A DNA stretch of 64,000 nucleotides from CBDFJH01 sp965198095. Lineage in GTDB: Bacteria; Latescibacterota; UBA2968; GCA-2709665. The stretch is taken from positions 2,418,001 through 2,482,000 of the forward strand of contig OZ240239.1 of the NCBI GenBank assembly GCA_965198095.1, written 5' to 3'. Below the pieces are notes generated by a model. The model had not been told where the DNA came from, did not search any database, and was given only the letters and a program-made list of their open reading frames with translations. Of this stretch, positions 9,554 through 19,694 are shown piece after piece; position 1 is the stretch's first letter; every line of letters starts with the position of its first letter. Made by a program: the position numbers and the translations under genes.

Positions 9554-10648
9554 ATGACGAATCTTATTCAAAAGACTTTGATCGGGACCGTTGCTGCTTG
9601 GGTCCTGATCTCGGGTTGTTCGAAAGAGCAGGGGGGCGGCAGCCGATTTGCCATGCCACCGATGCCGGTGGAGACCGATCTGGTCTCGGTTCGCGCCGTC
9701 GCAGACCGTTTTCGGTCTGTGGGCACGATCCAGGCCGGCCGGGCCATCGCCGTTGTGCCTGAGATCGAGGGGAGCGTCGTGGGCATTCCCTTCCGAGAGG
9801 GAGAGGCCATCCGTCGGGGTGATTTGATTCTCAAGCTCAACGACGCCGAACTGGCCGCGTCGGTAGAACGGGCCGAGGCGCTGCGTGACCAGGCCCGGTC
9901 CACCTACGACAGGATGGAGAATGTTGTGGAACAGGGGGCCGGCGCCCCGCAGGATCTGGATGATGCGGCGGCAGATCTCAAGGTCGCGGGAGCCGAACTG
10001 GCACTCGCCCGGGCCCGACTGGCGAAGACACGCATCGTTGCCCCGTTTGATGGGATTGTGGGCGCTCGCCGGGTGAGCCCGGGGGCCTTTGTGCGCGTCG
10101 GCCAGACGGTTACCGAGCTGGTCCAAATCTCCTCTCTGCGCGTCCATTTTTCGGTTCCCGAGCGCCACTTGGGCAAACTGAAGCGTGGGTCGAAAGTCAG
10201 GATTTCAACGACGGCCTATCCCGGAGAGGAGATCGAGGGGAAAATCGATGTCGTGGAGCCGATCCTGGATGCCTCGACTCGGAGCGTCAGGGTGATCGCC
10301 ATCGTTCCAAACCCGGAAGGTCACTTCCGCCCCGGGATGTCGGCGAACGTAAGCGCCGTTCTGAGCTCGCGAGAGTCGGCGCTCACCATCCCGAATGAGG
10401 CCGTTTTTGCGACCGGAGACCAGATGTTTGTGTATGCCGTGAACCCGGACAGCACGGTGACGCGGATCGCTGTCGTTCTGGGCGGCCGCTATCGGGATGT
10501 GGTCGAGGTCCTGCACGGACTCGAGCCAGGGATGCGTGTCGTGTGCGCAGGGCATCAGAAGCTGTTCGCGGGTGCGAAGGTCCTGCCGATCCGGAAGGCG
10601 AGCTCCAAGCTGTCCCAGCAGGCCCCGGGTGCCGGTCCGAGGAAGTAA
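9554..10648 (+). CDS. RND efflux periplasmic adaptor lipoprotein
   Basis: A 364-residue membrane-fusion protein. The N-terminus has a lipobox (LISGC, Cys22), so it is lipid-anchored in the inner membrane. The barrel-sandwich halves are visible as IEGSVVGIPFREGEAIRRGDL and TRIVAPFDGIVGARRVSPG, separated by a short alpha-hairpin (about 95-165). The beta-barrel follows (LRVHFSVPERHLGKLKRG) and then the membrane-proximal domain (GMSANVSAVLSSRESALTIPNEAVF). It links the RND pump to the TolC channel. ATG at 9554 gives a normal lipoprotein signal; a GTG at 9518 adds 12 residues and is also possible. The stop is one base before the permease ATG. Confidence 0.9.
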   Translation: MTNLIQKTLIGTVAAWVLISGCSKEQGGGSRFAMPPMPVETDLVSVRAVADRFRSVGTIQAGRAIAVVPEIEGSVVGIPFREGEAIRRGDLILKLNDAELAASVERAEALRDQARSTYDRMENVVEQGAGAPQDLDDAAADLKVAGAELALARARLAKTRIVAPFDGIVGARRVSPGAFVRVGQTVTELVQISSLRVHFSVPERHLGKLKRGSKVRISTTAYPGEEIEGKIDVVEPILDASTRSVRVIAIVPNPEGHFRPGMSANVSAVLSSRESALTIPNEAVFATGDQMFVYAVNPDSTVTRIAVVLGGRYRDVVEVLHGLEPGMRVVCAGHQKLFAGAKVLPIRKASSKLSQQAPGAGPRK

Positions 10649-10649
10649 G

Positions 10650-13600
10650 ATGAAACTGAGTGAGATATCGATTCAACGGCCCGTCCTGGCAACGGTGATG
10701 AGCATGGTGATCGTGCTCTTGGGCGCGATTTCCTACACCTTGCTGCCGGTTCGGGAATACCCGGACATCGATCCGCCGATCGTATCGGTCACCACACTCT
10801 ATCGAGGCGCCAGCGCAAACGTGGTCGAGACTGAGATCACAGATGTGCTCGAGGAACAGTTCGCGACGCTGGCTGCCGTGAAGACGATGGCTTCTTCGAG
10901 CAAAGAGCAGGGTTCGGTCATCACGATCGAGTTCGAGCTCGGCAGAGATGTGAATGAGGCGGCGAATGACGTTCGAGATCGAGTCGCTCGCGGTCGTGGA
11001 AAGCTGCCTCGGGAGGTGGATGATCCCATTGTGGCCAAGGTGGACGCTGACGCGAGCCCGGTCGTCTGGCTTGCCCTGTCCAGCGGGCGGCACGACGGGC
11101 TCGAATTGAGCGATATTGCCGAGAATCTTCTGAAGGACCGGATTCAACGGCTCGCCGGCGTGGGGTCTGTCCTCATAGGCGGCGAACGGCGGTATGCGAT
11201 GCGGGTCTGGTTGGATCCGCTTCGGATGGCCGCCCACGGACTCACGACGGGGGACGTAGAGACCGCCATCCGGATGGAGAATGCTGAGATCCCCGCGGGT
11301 CGCGTGGAAGGGGATGCGCGCGAGTTCGCCGTGCGGACGCGGGGCGGGCTTTCCACGCCCGAGGAATTCGGTGCCATCATCATCTCCCAGAGGGGGAATG
11401 ACCGGGTTCGGTTGAGAGATATCGCTGAGGTGACGGTGGGGGCGGAAGACGAACGGAGCGTGGCCCGCTACAACGGCGAGCCGGCGGTAGGTCTCGGGAT
11501 CATCAAGCTGTCAAAGGCGAGTACCCTGGAAGTGGCGACTGCCGTTCGAGCCTCTCTGGGAGAATTGGAAGAGGGCCTGCCGGACGGGGTCAAACTTGAA
11601 GTGGCTTACGACTCCTCAGTCTTTATCAGCAATTCCATCCGGGAAGTCTCGCGCACCCTGCTGACGGCGATGTGCCTGGTCGTGTTCGTCGTCCTGGTTT
11701 TCCTGAAGAGTGGGCGCGCGACATTCATTCCGACGATCGCGATTCCGATCTCGATCATCGGTACGTTTACTGCGGCCTACTTTCTCGGTTACACGATCAA
11801 CGTGTTGACGCTTCTGGCCCTCGTACTTTCCATCGGGCTCGTGGTTGACGATGCGATTGTCGTGCTCGAAAACATCCACCGGCACATGGAAATGGGAAAG
11901 CGCAGACGCCGCGCGGCCATCGACGGCACGAGGGAGATCGGGTTCGCCGTGATCGCGACGACCGTGGCGCTCGTTGCCGTTTTCATACCGGTGGCCTTTC
12001 TCACAGGGAGAGCGGGACGCCTGTTCCACGAGTTCGGGATCTGCATTGCAGTTGCCGTTACGATCTCCACGTTCGTCGCCCTGTCGCTCACACCGATGGT
12101 CTGCTCACGCGTGCTCAAACCGAGTCACGACAGCGGCGCGCGTTGGGCGACGCGTTCCTTCGATGCCTTCTTTTTCTCACTACATCAGACCTATCGACGC
12201 ATCCTCGTTGATACTCTGAACCACCGCGCTCTCGTGATCGGTTCGGCCATTCTGCTGGTGGGCCTCAGCAGCGCGTTTTTCCTTCAGCTTCCCCGGGAAC
12301 TCGTCCCTATCGAAGACCGTGGATTCGGATTTGGAATCGTGATCGCACCCGAGGGGGCCACACTGGGTTACACGGATCGCTACATGCGCGACGTAGAGCA
12401 GCGTCTCATGACACTGCCTGAGCGCAAGGCCCTCTTTACTGCGACTGGACTCGCTATGAGCGGGCCCGGGCAGGTCACGAACGGGGTCCTGTTCCTGGCC
12501 CTGAAGCCGCGCGACGCGCGCGAGAAGTCGCAGCAGCAGATCGTCGAGGAACTCTTCCCGCAGATGATGTCGATACCGGGCGTGCTGGCGTTCGTGATCA
12601 ATCCACCGAGCCTCGGGGGGCGGTTCAGCTCGAGCCCGGTCGAGTACATCCTCCAGGCCGACACGTATGACAAGCTGGGTGACGCAGTTCAAAAGCTGAT
12701 GGCGAAGGCTTCGGAGCTCGGCTACCTGGTCAGCTTGGACACCGACCTTCGCCTGAACAAACCGCAGCTGGAGGTAACGATAGACAGGGAGCGCGCGGCG
12801 GAGTTGGGCGTCTCGGTGAGCGATATCGGCGCGACGCTGGAGACCTTGCTGGGCGGGCGCGTGGTGAGCGATTACAAGCGGGGCACGGCACAGCACGATG
12901 TGATCGCACAGATGAAGGCGGTTCAGCGGGCAGAGCCGAATGTGATAGAGGGGATCTATATAAGGGGAAACGGGCAGCTCGTTCAGCTTGCGAATGTCGT
13001 GAGCGTTGCGGAGACCGTTTCTCCCAAGGAGCTGAACCACTTCAACCGGGTGCGATCGGCCAGGATCACTTCGACACTGCCTCCCGGCGTGGGCATCGGA
13101 ACCGCGCTGGACGCCCTGGATGGGATCGTGAAATCGGAGCTTCCTCCGGATATCAGGCGAGAGCTGGGAGGGCTGTCTCAGGAATTCAGGTCTTCCAGCA
13201 CGATCCTGGCTTTCATGTTCGTGTTCGCGCTGGTCTTCATCTTTCTCGTGCTGTCCGCTCAGTTTGAAAGCTTCGTTCACCCGCTGACGATTCTCTTCTC
13301 CGTGCCCCTTGCGGTTTTCGGTGCGCTTCTTTCGCTGTTCGTGTTCAAACAGAGCTTGAATGTCTATTCGCAGATCGGGTTCATCATGCTGATCGGGCTG
13401 GTGACGAAGAATTCGATCCTGATCGTGGAGTTCTCAAACCAGCTGCGGGCTCGCGGTCGAGCCGTCGTGGAGGCGGTGGTAGAGGCCTCCACAATCCGAC
13501 TCAGGCCGATTTTGATGACCTCCTTTGCGACGATCTTCGGCGTCCTGCCCATCGCGCTCGGTCTGGGCGCGGGGGGGGAATCTCGACGTCCGCTCGGGAT

Positions 13601-13760
13601 CGTCGTTGTGGGGGGACTGCTGTTTTCAACGTTTCTTACGCTGCTCCTCGTGCCCGTCGTCTATACCCTGCTGGCCCAATTCACAAGGGCTTCCAGACCT
13701 GATGATGAAGGACCGGAAACTTCAGTTGATACGTCGATGGAGGGCGCCAGCGCCTCCTGA
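10650..13760 (+). CDS. RND (HAE1-type) efflux permease
   Basis: A 1036-residue inner-membrane proton/drug antiporter. The start MKLSEISIQRPVLATVMSM is the first transmembrane helix typical of AcrB/MexB relatives, and twelve membrane segments plus two large periplasmic loops are evident. The proton-relay pair is present in GLVVDDAIVVLENIHRH at about residue 400. The symmetrical C-terminal segment IGLVTKNSILIVEFSNQLRARG is also intact. Length matches the family (about 1030). Substrates cannot be inferred; drugs, solvents or metabolites are all exported by this class. No regulator gene is adjacent. Confidence 0.92.
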   Translation: MKLSEISIQRPVLATVMSMVIVLLGAISYTLLPVREYPDIDPPIVSVTTLYRGASANVVETEITDVLEEQFATLAAVKTMASSSKEQGSVITIEFELGRDVNEAANDVRDRVARGRGKLPREVDDPIVAKVDADASPVVWLALSSGRHDGLELSDIAENLLKDRIQRLAGVGSVLIGGERRYAMRVWLDPLRMAAHGLTTGDVETAIRMENAEIPAGRVEGDAREFAVRTRGGLSTPEEFGAIIISQRGNDRVRLRDIAEVTVGAEDERSVARYNGEPAVGLGIIKLSKASTLEVATAVRASLGELEEGLPDGVKLEVAYDSSVFISNSIREVSRTLLTAMCLVVFVVLVFLKSGRATFIPTIAIPISIIGTFTAAYFLGYTINVLTLLALVLSIGLVVDDAIVVLENIHRHMEMGKRRRRAAIDGTREIGFAVIATTVALVAVFIPVAFLTGRAGRLFHEFGICIAVAVTISTFVALSLTPMVCSRVLKPSHDSGARWATRSFDAFFFSLHQTYRRILVDTLNHRALVIGSAILLVGLSSAFFLQLPRELVPIEDRGFGFGIVIAPEGATLGYTDRYMRDVEQRLMTLPERKALFTATGLAMSGPGQVTNGVLFLALKPRDAREKSQQQIVEELFPQMMSIPGVLAFVINPPSLGGRFSSSPVEYILQADTYDKLGDAVQKLMAKASELGYLVSLDTDLRLNKPQLEVTIDRERAAELGVSVSDIGATLETLLGGRVVSDYKRGTAQHDVIAQMKAVQRAEPNVIEGIYIRGNGQLVQLANVVSVAETVSPKELNHFNRVRSARITSTLPPGVGIGTALDALDGIVKSELPPDIRRELGGLSQEFRSSSTILAFMFVFALVFIFLVLSAQFESFVHPLTILFSVPLAVFGALLSLFVFKQSLNVYSQIGFIMLIGLVTKNSILIVEFSNQLRARGRAVVEAVVEASTIRLRPILMTSFATIFGVLPIALGLGAGGESRRPLGIVVVGGLLFSTFLTLLLVPVVYTLLAQFTRASRPDDEGPETSVDTSMEGASAS

Positions 13761-13947
13761 AGCTTGCGGATCTCCGGCCGTGTGGCGCGGAAGACACGAC
13801 CGGATCCGTGGAGACTGAAAATATGGCTGCCGGAGCAATTCATGGATGCTGTTCCCGTGCCCGCAGGCACGCACCGACGAGGCGTGTCTGCGGCTCTTTG
13901 ACGAGCGGTCTTCCCGACCTATCTTAAAGGTCCTTCACCGAATTCAA

Positions 13948-15324
13948 ATGAATCCGTCCGCCCTACAGGAGCTTCAGGCTTTCCTGAAGCCGGATCAGGT
14001 CTTGACCGATCCCGAGGACCTGAGCGTCTACGCGTTCGACGCCACGGCCGGCCTTCACGAAGTGCCTGCCTGCGTGATCATGGCCGAGTCGACGAGCGAG
14101 GTCTCCCACGTCCTCCAGATCGCGAATCGCCATCGGATCCCCGTGGTGACCCGGGGTGCCGGGACCGGCCTCGGTGGCGGTGCCGTGCCCGTTCCTGGAT
14201 GTATTGTCCTCTGCCTCGTGCGGATGAACAAGGTGCTGGAGGTGGATGTCAAGAACTTGACGATGACGGTGGAGCCCGGTGTGGTCACCCATAAGGTCTG
14301 GGAAACCGCCGCAGCCTCAGGCCTCTTCTATCCGCCCGACCCCGGTTCCGTGAAGATCTCCACGATCGGGGGCAATGTCGCCAACAACTCCGGAGGGCTG
14401 AGGGGATTGAAATACGGAGTGACGCGGGACTACGTGATGGCGCTGGAGGTGGTTTTGGCTGACGGCCGAGTCCTCAACACAGGGACGAAATGCGTAAAGG
14501 ACGTTGCGGGATTCACGCTGAAAGATTTGTTCATAGGCTCTGAAGGGTCGCTCGGCGTCATTACGAAAGTGACGCTCAAACTGATCCCTCCTCCGGCATC
14601 CAAGCGGACCCTTTTGGCCCTTTTCGACGAGATGACCGTTGCCGCGGAGACGGTTTCCGTGATCATCCGGGCGCGAATTATTCCTTGCACGCTCGAGTTT
14701 CTGGACCGGATGACGATCGGCTGCGTGGAGGATCACGCACAGATTGGGCTGCCCCGGGATGTGGAGGCGGTCTTACTCATAGAAGTCGACGGTCACCCCG
14801 TGGAGGTCCAGGAGCAGGCCGAGCAGATCGAAAAGATCGCGCGAGATCAGGGCGCGCGCGACGTACGCCTGGCTGCCTCGGAAGAAGAGGCCGCGCGGAT
14901 GACGGCGGCAAGGCGCGCGTCCTTCGGCGCGCTCGCCAACCTGGCACCCACGATCATCCTGGAGGATGTAACCGTACCGCGCAGTGAGCTCGCGCGCATC
15001 GTGGCCTATATCCAGGAAGTGGCAGTGCGGTATCGCATCAAGATCGGGACCTTAGGCCACATGGGAGACGGGAACCTTCACCCGACGCTTCTGGCAGACG
15101 AACGCAAGCCAGGTGAAATGGAGCGCGCGCACGGCGCGATAAAGGAGATTGTGGACTTTGCCGTGAAGCTGGGGGGTACCGTCACCGGAGAGCACGGCGT
15201 TGGCCTCTCAAAGAAACCCCACCTGCCGTCCGCGCTGGGTCCGGTGGCCCTGGATCTGATGCGGCGCTTAAAGGCGAATTTCGACCCCAATACCATCCTC
15301 AACCCCGGTAAGATCTTCGATTGA
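13948..15324 (+). CDS. glcD: FAD-linked glycolate/D-lactate oxidase subunit
   Basis: A 458-residue flavoprotein of the GlcD type. The FAD-binding domain shows TRGAGTGLGGGAVP and STIGGNVANNSGG; the C-terminal FAD-oxidase domain shows GTLGHMGDGNLHP and TGEHGVGLSKK, which carry the substrate and flavin contacts. It would oxidise a 2-hydroxy acid (glycolate or D-lactate) and pass electrons to its iron-sulfur partner. ATG at 13948 matches the usual family start; an ATG at 13846 adds 34 residues with no family character. The stop overlaps the glcF start by one base (TGATG). No GlcE-like gene is present, so this is a two-component GlcD-GlcF unit. Confidence 0.88.
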   Translation: MNPSALQELQAFLKPDQVLTDPEDLSVYAFDATAGLHEVPACVIMAESTSEVSHVLQIANRHRIPVVTRGAGTGLGGGAVPVPGCIVLCLVRMNKVLEVDVKNLTMTVEPGVVTHKVWETAAASGLFYPPDPGSVKISTIGGNVANNSGGLRGLKYGVTRDYVMALEVVLADGRVLNTGTKCVKDVAGFTLKDLFIGSEGSLGVITKVTLKLIPPPASKRTLLALFDEMTVAAETVSVIIRARIIPCTLEFLDRMTIGCVEDHAQIGLPRDVEAVLLIEVDGHPVEVQEQAEQIEKIARDQGARDVRLAASEEEAARMTAARRASFGALANLAPTIILEDVTVPRSELARIVAYIQEVAVRYRIKIGTLGHMGDGNLHPTLLADERKPGEMERAHGAIKEIVDFAVKLGGTVTGEHGVGLSKKPHLPSALGPVALDLMRRLKANFDPNTILNPGKIFD

Positions 15325-16646
15325 TGGCGTCCGCCCGTGCAGAAAACCTGCTGACCGGCCTCGACTACTCGGTCCTGCAAAAGTGCATACACTGCGGGAT
15401 TTGTCTGTCGTCCTGTCCAACCTACGAGGCGACCCTGATGGAGCGATCCTCTCCCCGCGGGAGAATCGCCATGATGCGGGCGATCGCGGATGGACGCCTC
15501 GAAGTCTCACGCGGCTTTGCCGAAGAGCTCTACTTCTGCCTGGGCTGCCTGGCCTGTCAGACGGCCTGTCCCGCGGGCGTGGATTACACGAACCTCTTCG
15601 AGCACGCGCGCGCGGAAATAGAGCGGGCAGGCGTGTTGAATGGGCCCCTGCGCTCGGCGGTGCGACGGGTTGCGCTCAAGTGGTTGTTTGCGTCCCGAAA
15701 GCGGCTCCATCGGCTCGGGGCCCTGCTCCGGTTCTATCAGCGGAGCGGGCTTCAGGGCTGGGTGCGAACGAGCGGGATACTCAGATGGCTGCCCTCTTCA
15801 TTCAGCGAGCTGGAGTCTCTCTCGCCGGCCGTACAGGACCGGTTTACGGAGGCGTGGTTTCGAGAGGACTATGCGGCCAGGAACCCGACGCGCGCCAGGT
15901 ACCGGGTCGGGCTGCTTGCAGGATGCATACAGGATATTGCCTTTTCCGACGTGAATGCCGACACGATTTACGTGCTTCAGCAGAATGGGTGCGAGGTGAT
16001 CTTGCCCAGAGGTCAGGAGTGCTGCGGCTCGCTGTTTGGACACAACGGAGAACTGGAGCACGCCCGCGTCTTGGCCAGGCAGAACATCGACGCCTTTCCG
16101 TTGGACGACCTGGATGCGGTGATTACGAATGCAGGGGGGTGCGGATCGCACATGAAGCATTACGCGCGTCTGCTGTGTGAGGATCCTGCCTATTCGGAAA
16201 GGGCGAAGATCTGGAGCGAGAAGGTAAAGGATATTCACGAATTTCTGGTTGCGATCGACTACCGCGCACCCCGCGGAGAAGGCACCAGGAAGACCGTCGC
16301 TTACCACGATTCGTGTCACCTCGCGCACGGACAGAAGATCACCACCGCGCCTCGCCAGGTGCTCGACGCGATTCCGGGCATGGCGCGGGTTCCGCTGCCG
16401 GAGGCCGACTGGTGCTGCGGCAGCGCAGGGGTCTACAACCTCACGCAGCCGGAAATGTCGATGCAGCTTCAGGAGCGAAAGATGAGACACGTGAAGCAGA
16501 CCGGGGCGGAAGTGGTCGCAGCCGCGAATCCGGGCTGTCTCGTTCAGCTCGTCCACGGGGCGAAACGGTTCCAGGTCGCCGTGGAGGTAAAGCACCCGGT
16601 TTCGCTTCTCGCGGAGGCGTACCGGGAAGCGGATGAATCTCGCTGA
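15324..16646 (+). CDS. glcF: Iron-sulfur subunit of glycolate/D-lactate oxidase
   Basis: A 440-residue partner of the flavoprotein. Two 4Fe-4S ferredoxin motifs sit near the N-terminus: CIHCGICLSSCP (about residues 20-31) and CLGCLACQTACP (about 72-83). Two CCG domains follow, ending in CCGSLFGHNGE and WCCGSAGVYNL, which bind a noncubane cluster or heme in relatives. The protein receives electrons from the flavin subunit and passes them towards the quinone pool at the membrane. ATG at 15324 overlaps the upstream stop; a TTG directly before it is in frame. The pair is a tight two-gene operon. Confidence 0.88.
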   Translation: MASARAENLLTGLDYSVLQKCIHCGICLSSCPTYEATLMERSSPRGRIAMMRAIADGRLEVSRGFAEELYFCLGCLACQTACPAGVDYTNLFEHARAEIERAGVLNGPLRSAVRRVALKWLFASRKRLHRLGALLRFYQRSGLQGWVRTSGILRWLPSSFSELESLSPAVQDRFTEAWFREDYAARNPTRARYRVGLLAGCIQDIAFSDVNADTIYVLQQNGCEVILPRGQECCGSLFGHNGELEHARVLARQNIDAFPLDDLDAVITNAGGCGSHMKHYARLLCEDPAYSERAKIWSEKVKDIHEFLVAIDYRAPRGEGTRKTVAYHDSCHLAHGQKITTAPRQVLDAIPGMARVPLPEADWCCGSAGVYNLTQPEMSMQLQERKMRHVKQTGAEVVAAANPGCLVQLVHGAKRFQVAVEVKHPVSLLAEAYREADESR

Positions 16647-17019
16647 CGGCCGCCGACGATCGGTTACTCCGTAAAGCGATCCAGGCCAAACGTCCTCGAA
16701 GCATGCCCCATGTTTCGGAGCTCCATCCCCATCAACGACCCGCTCGGTACCGCCGTCGACCTCCTTTGAGGTGTCGTTCTCACGGCCCTCACTTCATCGC
16801 CCTCCGTAATGTCGACACCGTTGCTGACGTGACCAAGGCGCCTTGTTTGACGTCAACGGGTGTCTTCGGCTTTCGGCGATCACGCTGACCGTTCCGTCCC
16901 TTTCCGGAGCGAGGACAATTTTACCGGCAATGTGACGAAAATGTGACGTTCGTGGTGATTTTCTCGTCTTCAATGCGTCCCGGATTGCGCAGGGACTGGC
17001 GCGTCGCGTTCAGTGACGG
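16647..17019. other. Convergent intergenic gap
   Basis: This region lies between the glcF stop and the stop of the minus-strand membrane protein. Only short frames without recognisable features occur, and I found no clear stem-loop with a T-run. The section around 16910-16960 is AT-richer than its surroundings. Confidence 0.4.
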
Positions 17020-17760
17020 TCATTGCCGGCGGTCGCCCCTGCAGCCAGGTTCTCCCGATCTTCGGGACGGCCACGCCCGGGCCACGAGGAACGGCGAAAA
17101 GACGGCGAAGAACATGGCCAGTCCGATGGCGTCGAGAAAGGGGAGGTACCACGGCCACGGTGCGAAGAAGAAGGGGGACACCGTGCCGACAGGGGGTTTA
17201 GAGAGATACATGTAATTGGATCCCAAGAAGACGTTGAAGACGGCGACCCCCGCAGCGAAGAGGTTGAGGCAGACGAACGCACGGAAGAGTCCTCCGAGCG
17301 TCGGCCGCATCCTCAGGCCCCAGGTGGCGAAGAGAACGCCCACGACGATGCCGGAATGCGCCATGAAATACTGGAAAAAGCGGTATCCGGGGAAACCCAC
17401 CTCCAGTCCGCCCGGCGTGATGACAGCGTTTGAGGCGCCGACGAGGCCCCAGAAATAGGCGATCTCGTAAGTCTTCTGGTTGCGAAAGAGCAGGGTCGCG
17501 GCCGTCACGAGGGTCGCGATGCCGCAGACGTGGAGCGGCATGTGATTCTGCGCGAAGCGACTCAAACCGACCTCGGCGAGCCGGTAGCTCCAGTGGATCA
17601 CCTCGTTGATCAGGATCGCGCCAGCCCACAGATAGCCGACGACGACCGCCTTGCAGGCCGGCCTTCGCGAGATCACCGTGAGCAGAATCGGCAGGAGGAG
17701 CGTCAACGCCGTCGTGACGAGATGGGGTGTGCCAAACGTCTGGAATTCGGCAGTTGGCAT
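17020..17760 (-). CDS. YwaF / TIGR02206-family integral membrane protein
   Basis: A 246-residue protein with about six or seven hydrophobic segments. The pattern fits the YwaF/TIGR02206 family (distantly related to TMEM164): an early HLVTTALTLLLPILL helix, a NHMPLHVCGIATLVTAA segment with the conserved LH-C region, AYFWGLVGASNAVITPG, and a late GSNYMYLSKPP-PWPWYLP stretch. The function of the family is unknown; the conserved His and Cys suggest membrane-embedded catalysis, which is inference. The C-terminal tail is arginine-rich. It is transcribed away from glcDF and has no close partner. Confidence 0.8.
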   Translation of the reverse strand: MPTAEFQTFGTPHLVTTALTLLLPILLTVISRRPACKAVVVGYLWAGAILINEVIHWSYRLAEVGLSRFAQNHMPLHVCGIATLVTAATLLFRNQKTYEIAYFWGLVGASNAVITPGGLEVGFPGYRFFQYFMAHSGIVVGVLFATWGLRMRPTLGGLFRAFVCLNLFAAGVAVFNVFLGSNYMYLSKPPVGTVSPFFFAPWPWYLPFLDAIGLAMFFAVFSPFLVARAWPSRRSGEPGCRGDRRQ

Positions 17761-17862
17761 GCGACGCCAGATCTGGTTCGCGGGCGGATAGCGAATCCGT
17801 CGCTGAATCTACGATTCAATCACGGCCCGATCGAATGTCTTGTCGTGCTCACATATTACAGG

Positions 17863-18981
17863 TTAGGTCTTGGCGCCGGCCGCTTCCAGGAAGGCGATCG
17901 CCTTCCTGTGCTTCTTCTCCCGCGCTCGCGACAGCGGCGTGCGCCCCTCCTTGTCCTTCTGGTCGATTCCGGCTCCGTGATCGAGCAGCAACCGCAGCAT
18001 CTTGTCGCTGGCACCGAAGTGCACGGCCACGTGCAGGCAGTTTTCCCCCGCCTTGCTCTTGATCCTGTTCGGATCCTGACCCTTCTCCAGGAACCACCGC
18101 GCGCCCTGGATGCTGCGACACGAAACGGCGCAGCCGAGGGGGGTGTAGCCGCCGTGGTGATCGGTGCCGCGGGTGCCGTCCAGTCTGGCCCCGTAGCTCA
18201 GCAGCAGTTCCAGGGCGTCGAACTGTCCCGCGCAGGCGGCGTGGTTGAGGGTGTCGTCGTCGGCGACCGTGCCACCGGCTTTGAGGAGCACTTCGAAGAC
18301 CTCCAGGTTGTTGCTGGAGATGGCCTGGTCGACGCAGCCGGTGATGTCGGATCCGTGGTCGAGCAGGGTCTGCGCGATCCGTGCCAGGGCCTTCCTCTTC
18401 TCGGCGTCATCTCTTCCCACGTGCGAACGGGCACAGTAGATCAGCGGTGTCCAGCCCTCGTCGTCCGTCCAGATTCGGGTGCCCTCGTGATGAGCGCTTG
18501 CCAGGGACGGGTCCTTCCTCAGAAGCGCGTTCACACGCGCTGTCTCGCCGAGCAGCGAGGCGTGGAAGATGTCGTGTTCCTTTGGCACACGTTCCAGCAT
18601 CGCCGGCAGGAATTGGGTCGCGTCGCCGGTGGCACAGACGGCGATGGCGCTGATGATCCAGTAGCTGCCCGGCATCAGCGGATCGGCGCCGGCATCGAGC
18701 AGCAGATCGACGACTTTGCGGTGGCCCGCGTGCTTGGGCGCCGTCTTCTTGTACTCCACGGTGCGATGCAGGGGGCGGTAATGGTGCGCCGACTTGGATT
18801 TGACGTTCGGGTCCGCGCCATTGTCGAGCAGGAGCGCCACGGCCTCCGCCCGGCCGACGTAGCAGGCATCCATCATCGGCTGCCAGTCGGTGGCCAGCGC
18901 CTTGTCCGCCTTCAGCATGGCGCGCATGGTATGGAGGTCTCCGGCCGAGGCAGCCGAGGCGAGTGCTTTCGCAGGCTTCAT
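17863..18981 (-). CDS. Ankyrin-repeat protein
   Basis: A 372-residue protein built almost entirely of ankyrin repeats of about 33-45 residues. Clear units include DACYVGRAEAVALLLDNGAD, RKVVDLLLDAGADPLMPG, NHAACAGQFDALELLLSYGA and LHVAVHFGASDKMLRLLLDHG. There is no signal peptide, so it is probably cytoplasmic and acts by protein binding; the partner is unknown. ATG at 18981 (MKPAKALASAASAGDL) has AAGGACC upstream. The frame stays open a further 83 codons upstream, but that part is arginine-rich and lacks repeats. Confidence 0.85.
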   Translation of the reverse strand: MKPAKALASAASAGDLHTMRAMLKADKALATDWQPMMDACYVGRAEAVALLLDNGADPNVKSKSAHHYRPLHRTVEYKKTAPKHAGHRKVVDLLLDAGADPLMPGSYWIISAIAVCATGDATQFLPAMLERVPKEHDIFHASLLGETARVNALLRKDPSLASAHHEGTRIWTDDEGWTPLIYCARSHVGRDDAEKRKALARIAQTLLDHGSDITGCVDQAISSNNLEVFEVLLKAGGTVADDDTLNHAACAGQFDALELLLSYGARLDGTRGTDHHGGYTPLGCAVSCRSIQGARWFLEKGQDPNRIKSKAGENCLHVAVHFGASDKMLRLLLDHGAGIDQKDKEGRTPLSRAREKKHRKAIAFLEAAGAKT

Positions 18982-19094
18982 TGTATTTCGGTCCTTATGA
19001 TCGACGTTTGAGCGACAGTCACGGCGCCGGGCCCGCTTGCCGTTTCTGCGCCAAAACTCTACGAACAGCCGCGCCCGACTTTTGTGATTCTTCT

Positions 19095-19694
19095 CTATCC
19101 GTCTAGGATCTTCCACATGTAGAGTGCGAGGATTGAGCGGTACGGGGAGCATCGATCCGCAACTACGAATGCCTCGTCTCCGACAAACCTCCGCAACGTT
19201 TTCTGAACGGACACATCGCCCACCGGCCATACATCAGGATCACCATAGAAGAAGATGGCCACCATGTCGCAAGTCCACGGGCCGATCCCCCATATCTCTT
19301 GGAGATGTGCGGATCGCAAAGATGGAGCCATGGCACCAACAACATCTGAGCAGAGCAACCCCTCATTATGCGCAGCCCGAATATTCTGCAAGGCCTTTAT
19401 CTTATTACTCGACACGCCGCATCGACGGAGGAGCGGTACCGCTCGCGGGTGAAAGAAATCTGGAATTAGCTTCGAGCCTTTGCTTGCTTGGAGTTCAACG
19501 CGAGACCAGATTCTCTGTGCGGCATGTTTAGAAAGCTGCTGGCCAATCACAGAACGAGAAAGAAAATACGCAAGATCCTGGTGAACTCGCCTTTCCACCT
19601 TGATAGGCCCGACTGCCCGCATCACGTTCGCCAGTTCAGAAGAGAACGATTCCACAGATCGTATCAGGTGACGTTGGGCGGTTACACTCTTCAT
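19095..19694 (-). CDS. HhH-GPD DNA-3-methyladenine glycosylase, AlkA-like
   Basis: A 199-residue base-excision repair glycosylase. The helix-hairpin-helix LQEIWGIGPWTCDMV (about residues 131-145) is followed by the catalytic aspartate in WPVGDVSVQKTL (Asp160). The N-terminal part, including SRSVIGQQLSKHAAQRIW, is the usual HhH-GPD helix set. It removes alkylated purines from DNA in the cytoplasm. It is shorter than E. coli AlkA (282 residues), lacking the N-terminal TBP-like domain, as in many DNA glycosylase 2 relatives. The ATG at 19694 has no strong ribosome site, so the start is moderately sure. Confidence 0.85.
   Translation of the reverse strand: MKSVTAQRHLIRSVESFSSELANVMRAVGPIKVERRVHQDLAYFLSRSVIGQQLSKHAAQRIWSRVELQASKGSKLIPDFFHPRAVPLLRRCGVSSNKIKALQNIRAAHNEGLLCSDVVGAMAPSLRSAHLQEIWGIGPWTCDMVAIFFYGDPDVWPVGDVSVQKTLRRFVGDEAFVVADRCSPYRSILALYMWKILDG

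Noticed and set aside
17530..19011. Long plus-strand open frame (493 codons)
   Set aside because: It is the complement of the ankyrin gene and its neighbour; the minus-strand reading has clear repeats and a ribosome site.
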